Source: DATARH01 sp035604035
GTDB taxonomy: Bacteria > Pseudomonadota > Alphaproteobacteria > ATCC43930 > CGMCC-115725
Length of the DNA stretch: 8,563 nucleotides
NCBI GenBank assembly: GCA_035604035.1
Contig: DATNJF010000360.1
Span: 1 to 8,563 of the forward strand
Direction of reading: 5' to 3'
The notes below the pieces were generated by a model. The model was not told the origin of the DNA. It saw nothing but the letters and a program-made list of their open reading frames with translations, and searched no databases. Shown in pieces: positions 7,017 through 8,563 of this stretch. The number at the start of each line of letters is the position of its first letter. The stretch's first letter is position 1. Position numbers and translations under genes: made by a program.

Positions 7017-7058
7017 CGGGGCGTGGCGCAGTCTGGTAGCGCACCTGCTTTCGGAGCA
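7017..7058 (+). pseudogene. tRNA-Pro 5' fragment, truncated in the anticodon arm
   Basis: CGGGGCG (7017-7023) is the tRNA-Pro acceptor 5' strand. It is followed by T-G, D stem GCGC (7026-7029), D loop AGTCTGGTA, GCGC (7039-7042), and the anticodon 5' stem CCTGC (7044-7048). The loop reads TTTCGGA (7049-7055), one base from the TTTGGGA of tRNA-Pro(UGG). Only GCA of the 3' stem (expected GCAGG) follows before the match ends. There is no variable loop, T arm, acceptor 3' strand or CCA here or elsewhere in the window. Taken literally the loop would read TCG (Arg), but the acceptor and D arm are those of proline tRNA. The break lies about 33 bases from the end of an integrase gene, so integration or later deletion in the anticodon arm is the likely cause. 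Confidence 0.8.
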
Positions 7059-7090
7059 CCGAGGCTAGGGCGGGGAAGTTATTCATACAT

Positions 7091-7642
7091 CTACGCTTTT
7101 CGCGTTCTCGACACCGCGCTGTATCGCGATTGCGTCATTTCCTCCGCCATCATCACGGCCCGGACGTCGGCGATCGCGGTGCGCGCATAGCGCAGCGTGG
7201 TATCGATCAAGGTGTGGCCGAGCATGTGTTGGACCGCGGGCAGGTTGCCGCTCGCCCGGAGCTTTCTGGTTGCCGCGGTATGGCGCAAATCATGAAATCG
7301 AAAGTCGGCGATGCCAGCGGCCTTCAATGCCCGAGCCCACTCGCGCCGCCAGCCGGTGATCGTGAAGGGATACCGGTCCCCCTTGGCCTGCATCGTGCCA
7401 CGGTGCCGATCATGGCGATTGCGGGCGGCCGCGTAGGTGAACACATAGACCGGATGCCGGCCCCGCTCGCCTGAGACAATAGCGGCGAGGGCAGGGGTCA
7501 GCGGCAGGACCTGCCGACGTCCGCCAGGGCGCTTCGATTTGGTCTGCCACGAGATAGTCTCGGCATCGAAATTGACTTGAGACCAGGTCAACCCGATGAC
7601 GTTGCCGAGACGCGCACCGGAGAGAAGCGCGAAACGCACCAT
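7091..7642 (-). CDS. Truncated tyrosine-type site-specific integrase, catalytic domain only
   Basis: A 183-residue open frame holding the whole catalytic domain of a phage-type tyrosine recombinase. Numbering from the Met at 7642, the active-site residues are Arg11 (SGARLGNV), Lys35 or Lys37 in the beta-hairpin (TKSKRPGGR), His117 and Arg120 (HDLRH), His143 (MLGHT) and the nucleophile Tyr152 (TLRYA). Family members are usually about 350-400 residues, with an arm-binding and a core-binding domain ahead of this part. Here the frame is open only to a stop at 7691-7693, and the extra upstream residues (from about 7655) look unlike an integrase, so the N-terminal half is missing. The Met at 7642 is internal to the original gene and no ribosome binding site is evident. 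The 3' end points at the tRNA-Pro fragment 33 bases away, the usual integrase-beside-tRNA arrangement. It is most likely a non-functional remnant of an integrated element. Confidence 0.85.
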   Translation of the reverse strand: MVRFALLSGARLGNVIGLTWSQVNFDAETISWQTKSKRPGGRRQVLPLTPALAAIVSGERGRHPVYVFTYAAARNRHDRHRGTMQAKGDRYPFTITGWRREWARALKAAGIADFRFHDLRHTAATRKLRASGNLPAVQHMLGHTLIDTTLRYARTAIADVRAVMMAEEMTQSRYSAVSRTRKA

Positions 7643-7679
7643 CGCGTATCTCGGCTTAGAGCCCCACCGAGCGCCACCA

Positions 7680-8088
7680 ATGTTGATTGACTACCCGGGA
7701 CGGAAATTTGCGATTTTCCTGCTTTGCGCGGGCTTGTTGTCGTGCGCAACGCCGTTGCCGCCAACCGGCGACCTGCGCCTAGATCGCCAGTCATGCGACA
7801 AGGCCCACCCGCCCCAGGTCGGGAATTATGTTGCGCACGCAAAGTGCGTGAACGCCGCGATGGAAACTGACGCGATACCGCGCGCCCGATATCCTGATCT
7901 GATCCGACTGCAAGAGCAGTTTCGGCTAAGGTCAGGCCGATAATCGCGTCCTCGCCGCTCAGGCCGCCGCGCGCAAGATGGCCGAGCTCGATGACTTGGT
8001 GGTGAGGATCGAGCATGCCCGCTCTTCTGGACGTGCCGATGACGCCAACAAACTCCTCCATCGCAATGAAGCTATGTTACGGCAATAG
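7680..8088 (+). pseudogene. Small putative lipoprotein, frameshifted
   Basis: ATG 7680 opens a frame with a signal peptide (RKFAIFLLCAGLL) and lipobox LLSC, giving a lipid-anchored Cys22. A short domain with Cys39 and Cys56 (SCDKAHPP..NYVAHAKCVNAA) and the helix YPDLIRLQEQFRLR follow, and the frame stops at 7943 after SGR. The frame one base further on is open from 7930 and continues at once with a long Ala/Arg-rich helix (DNRVLAAQAAARKMAELDD, then an end reading HRNEAMLRQ) to TAG at 8086-8088. Removing one G from GG at 7935-7936 joins the two into a protein of about 135 residues whose tail continues the predicted helix smoothly. I know no function for it; two Cys and a helical tail suggest a small periplasm-facing lipoprotein. 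The start shows no clear ribosome binding site and overlaps the ragged upstream end of the integrase remnant. A sequencing error could also explain the shift. Confidence 0.65.
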
Positions 8089-8250
8089 CTGACTCGATTT
8101 GGCCGGCTCATCTGGGCGAGTGACTTGCTGGGCGTCATCTCCGGCATCGGCCTGCGCAAGATCTGTAGCCACGCCCAACAGATCGGCGCGCTGCCGCTCG
8201 CCGATTGCGAGCAAGCAATCGATATCATCATTGCTGAGCACGTTGACCAC
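8077..8250 (-). CDS. Small hypothetical protein (57 aa)
   Basis: A GTG at 8250 is preceded by AGGAAGG with a five-base gap, a good ribosome binding site. The frame gives a 57-residue acidic, probably soluble protein beginning VVNVLSNDDIDCLLAIGERQ (first residue read as Met) and ending KSSQLLP. Its first 35 residues look like an amphipathic helix pair, and the third codon positions lean to G and C as in the neighbouring genes. It converges with the small lipoprotein gene and overlaps its reconstructed end by 12 bases. A longer frame on the same strand (7959-8438) starts inside a hairpin and has poor composition. I do not recognise the protein; it may equally be chance. Confidence 0.4.
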   Translation of the reverse strand: MVNVLSNDDIDCLLAIGERQRADLLGVATDLAQADAGDDAQQVTRPDEPAKSSQLLP

Positions 8251-8328
8251 GGTCGCCTTCCTGTATGGAATAGCCTACCGTTTATCAACCACCAGTTATA
8301 GCCAAAACTCGTTGCAGAATTAAGTAGG

Positions 8329-8402
8329 TGCCGCACCGTTTGCGCCGAGAGGTACACCGCCGCCGGCGAACGTCCGCTGACATCGCGGCTGCGGTGCGGG
8401 CA
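8329..8402. repeat. Imperfect inverted repeat, possible structured RNA
   Basis: TGCCGCACCG (8329-8338) pairs with CGGTGCGGGCA (8392-8402) apart from one bulged G, enclosing about 53 bases of very GC-rich sequence. It sits in the gene-poor stretch 8251-8465, next to the strong hairpin at 8410-8435. No known RNA family was recognised. Confidence 0.3.
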
Positions 8403-8409
8403 TAGATAA

Positions 8410-8435
8410 GGCCCCGCCATTTCCATGGCGGGGCC
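8410..8435 (-). terminator. Strong GC hairpin, probable terminator of the minus-strand gene at the right edge
   Basis: GGCCCCGCCAT (8410-8420), loop TTCC, ATGGCGGGGCC (8425-8435) form a perfect 11-bp stem. On the minus strand the stem is followed by TTATCTAT, a weak T-rich tail; on the plus strand it is followed by CATGTCAT, so minus-strand termination is favoured. It lies about 30 bases beyond the stop codon of the partial gene at 8466. The lack of a proper T-run leaves open that it is only an mRNA 3'-stabilising stem or a repeat. Confidence 0.5.
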
Positions 8436-8465
8436 CATGTCATCAACCCTTCCATCGCGCCCCGG

Positions 8466-8563
8466 CTAGGAAGATTGCCGGAGGATCCTGAGCACGAAGG
8501 CGATGACCTGGAAACAGTATTGCACGACTGTGACAGCGACTAGCCGGGCGTTGGAGTTAAACC
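8466..8563 (-). CDS. C-terminal end of a probable membrane protein (5' part outside window)
   Basis: On the minus strand one frame is open from the right edge to TAG at 8466-8468, giving 31 residues that begin FNSNARLVAVTV, pass through a hydrophobic helix (VVQYCFQVIAFVLRIL) and end RQSS. A hydrophobic stretch with a short basic tail fits the last membrane helix of an integral membrane protein or a small membrane protein. The downstream hairpin supports a real transcript end. Only about 95 bases are visible, so family and function cannot be given and a chance frame is possible. Confidence 0.35.
   Translation of the reverse strand, partial: FNSNARLVAVTVVQYCFQVIAFVLRILRQSS

Noticed and set aside
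7017..7080. tRNA-Pro interrupted by a group I intron or a split tRNA
   Set aside because: No second exon with a T arm and CGCCCCG acceptor strand is found downstream in the window, and an integrase remnant gives a simpler explanation.
7588..8061. Minus-strand open frame of 157 codons across the lipoprotein gene
   Set aside because: It overlaps the integrase remnant in another frame and is antisense to the signal peptide and lipobox frame; its composition is not protein-like.
7959..8438. Minus-strand open frame of 159 codons starting in the 8410-8435 hairpin
   Set aside because: Its start lies inside the terminator stem, its Ser/Arg/Met-rich composition is that of a shadow frame, and a better small ORF with a good ribosome binding site exists in another frame.
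1..8563. CRISPR array, complete insertion sequence, toxin-antitoxin or phage-defence system
   Set aside because: No regularly spaced repeats, no transposase with terminal inverted repeats, and no recognisable defence proteins were seen on either strand.

Overview
The window looks like chromosome of a high-GC alphaproteobacterium, most likely from the Rhizobiales (Bradyrhizobium-like). The evidence is strongly GC-biased third codon positions, a LytM-type lipoprotein of the alphaproteobacterial 'NxGINIA' kind, and the tRNA sequences. This placement is inference from recognition only; no database was searched.

Left part (1-3651): a small catabolic gene group. A 5'-truncated beta-hydroxyacid dehydrogenase (3-hydroxyisobutyrate dehydrogenase type), a zinc-dependent alcohol dehydrogenase and an alpha/beta hydrolase follow one another on the plus strand with short gaps, as in an operon. 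A bicupin dioxygenase of the gentisate/salicylate 1,2-dioxygenase type faces them on the minus strand. Together they suggest oxidation, ring cleavage and hydrolysis of an aromatic or other carboxylated substrate, which cannot be named. The hydrolase is split by a frameshift exactly between its nucleophile half and its Asp/His half.

Middle part (3652-6818): an AT-richer spacer with two 12-bp-phased TTTGGTACCC repeats, then tRNA-Lys(UUU) with its own promoter. Next come a Wzx-type polysaccharide flippase, a single-domain receiver that has lost its phospho-acceptor Asp, and a LytM/NlpD-like lipoprotein that has lost most of its zinc ligands. These look like envelope and regulatory genes of the host chromosome.

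Right part (6819-8563): a scar of mobile DNA. A tRNA-Pro keeps its promoter and 5' half but breaks off in the anticodon arm. Thirty bases on lies the complete catalytic domain of a tyrosine integrase that lacks its N-terminal domains. The open frame of that integrase remnant is cut where a small lipoprotein gene starts on the other strand, and that gene is itself frameshifted. A short minus-strand ORF, a stem-loop region and the C-terminal end of a probable membrane protein finish the window.

I see no CRISPR array, complete insertion sequence or convincing new defence or biosynthetic system. The most unusual parts are the broken tRNA-Pro/integrase junction, the phased repeats beside tRNA-Lys, and two envelope/signalling proteins that keep their fold but have lost catalytic residues. 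The two frameshifts may be real decay or sequencing/assembly errors.
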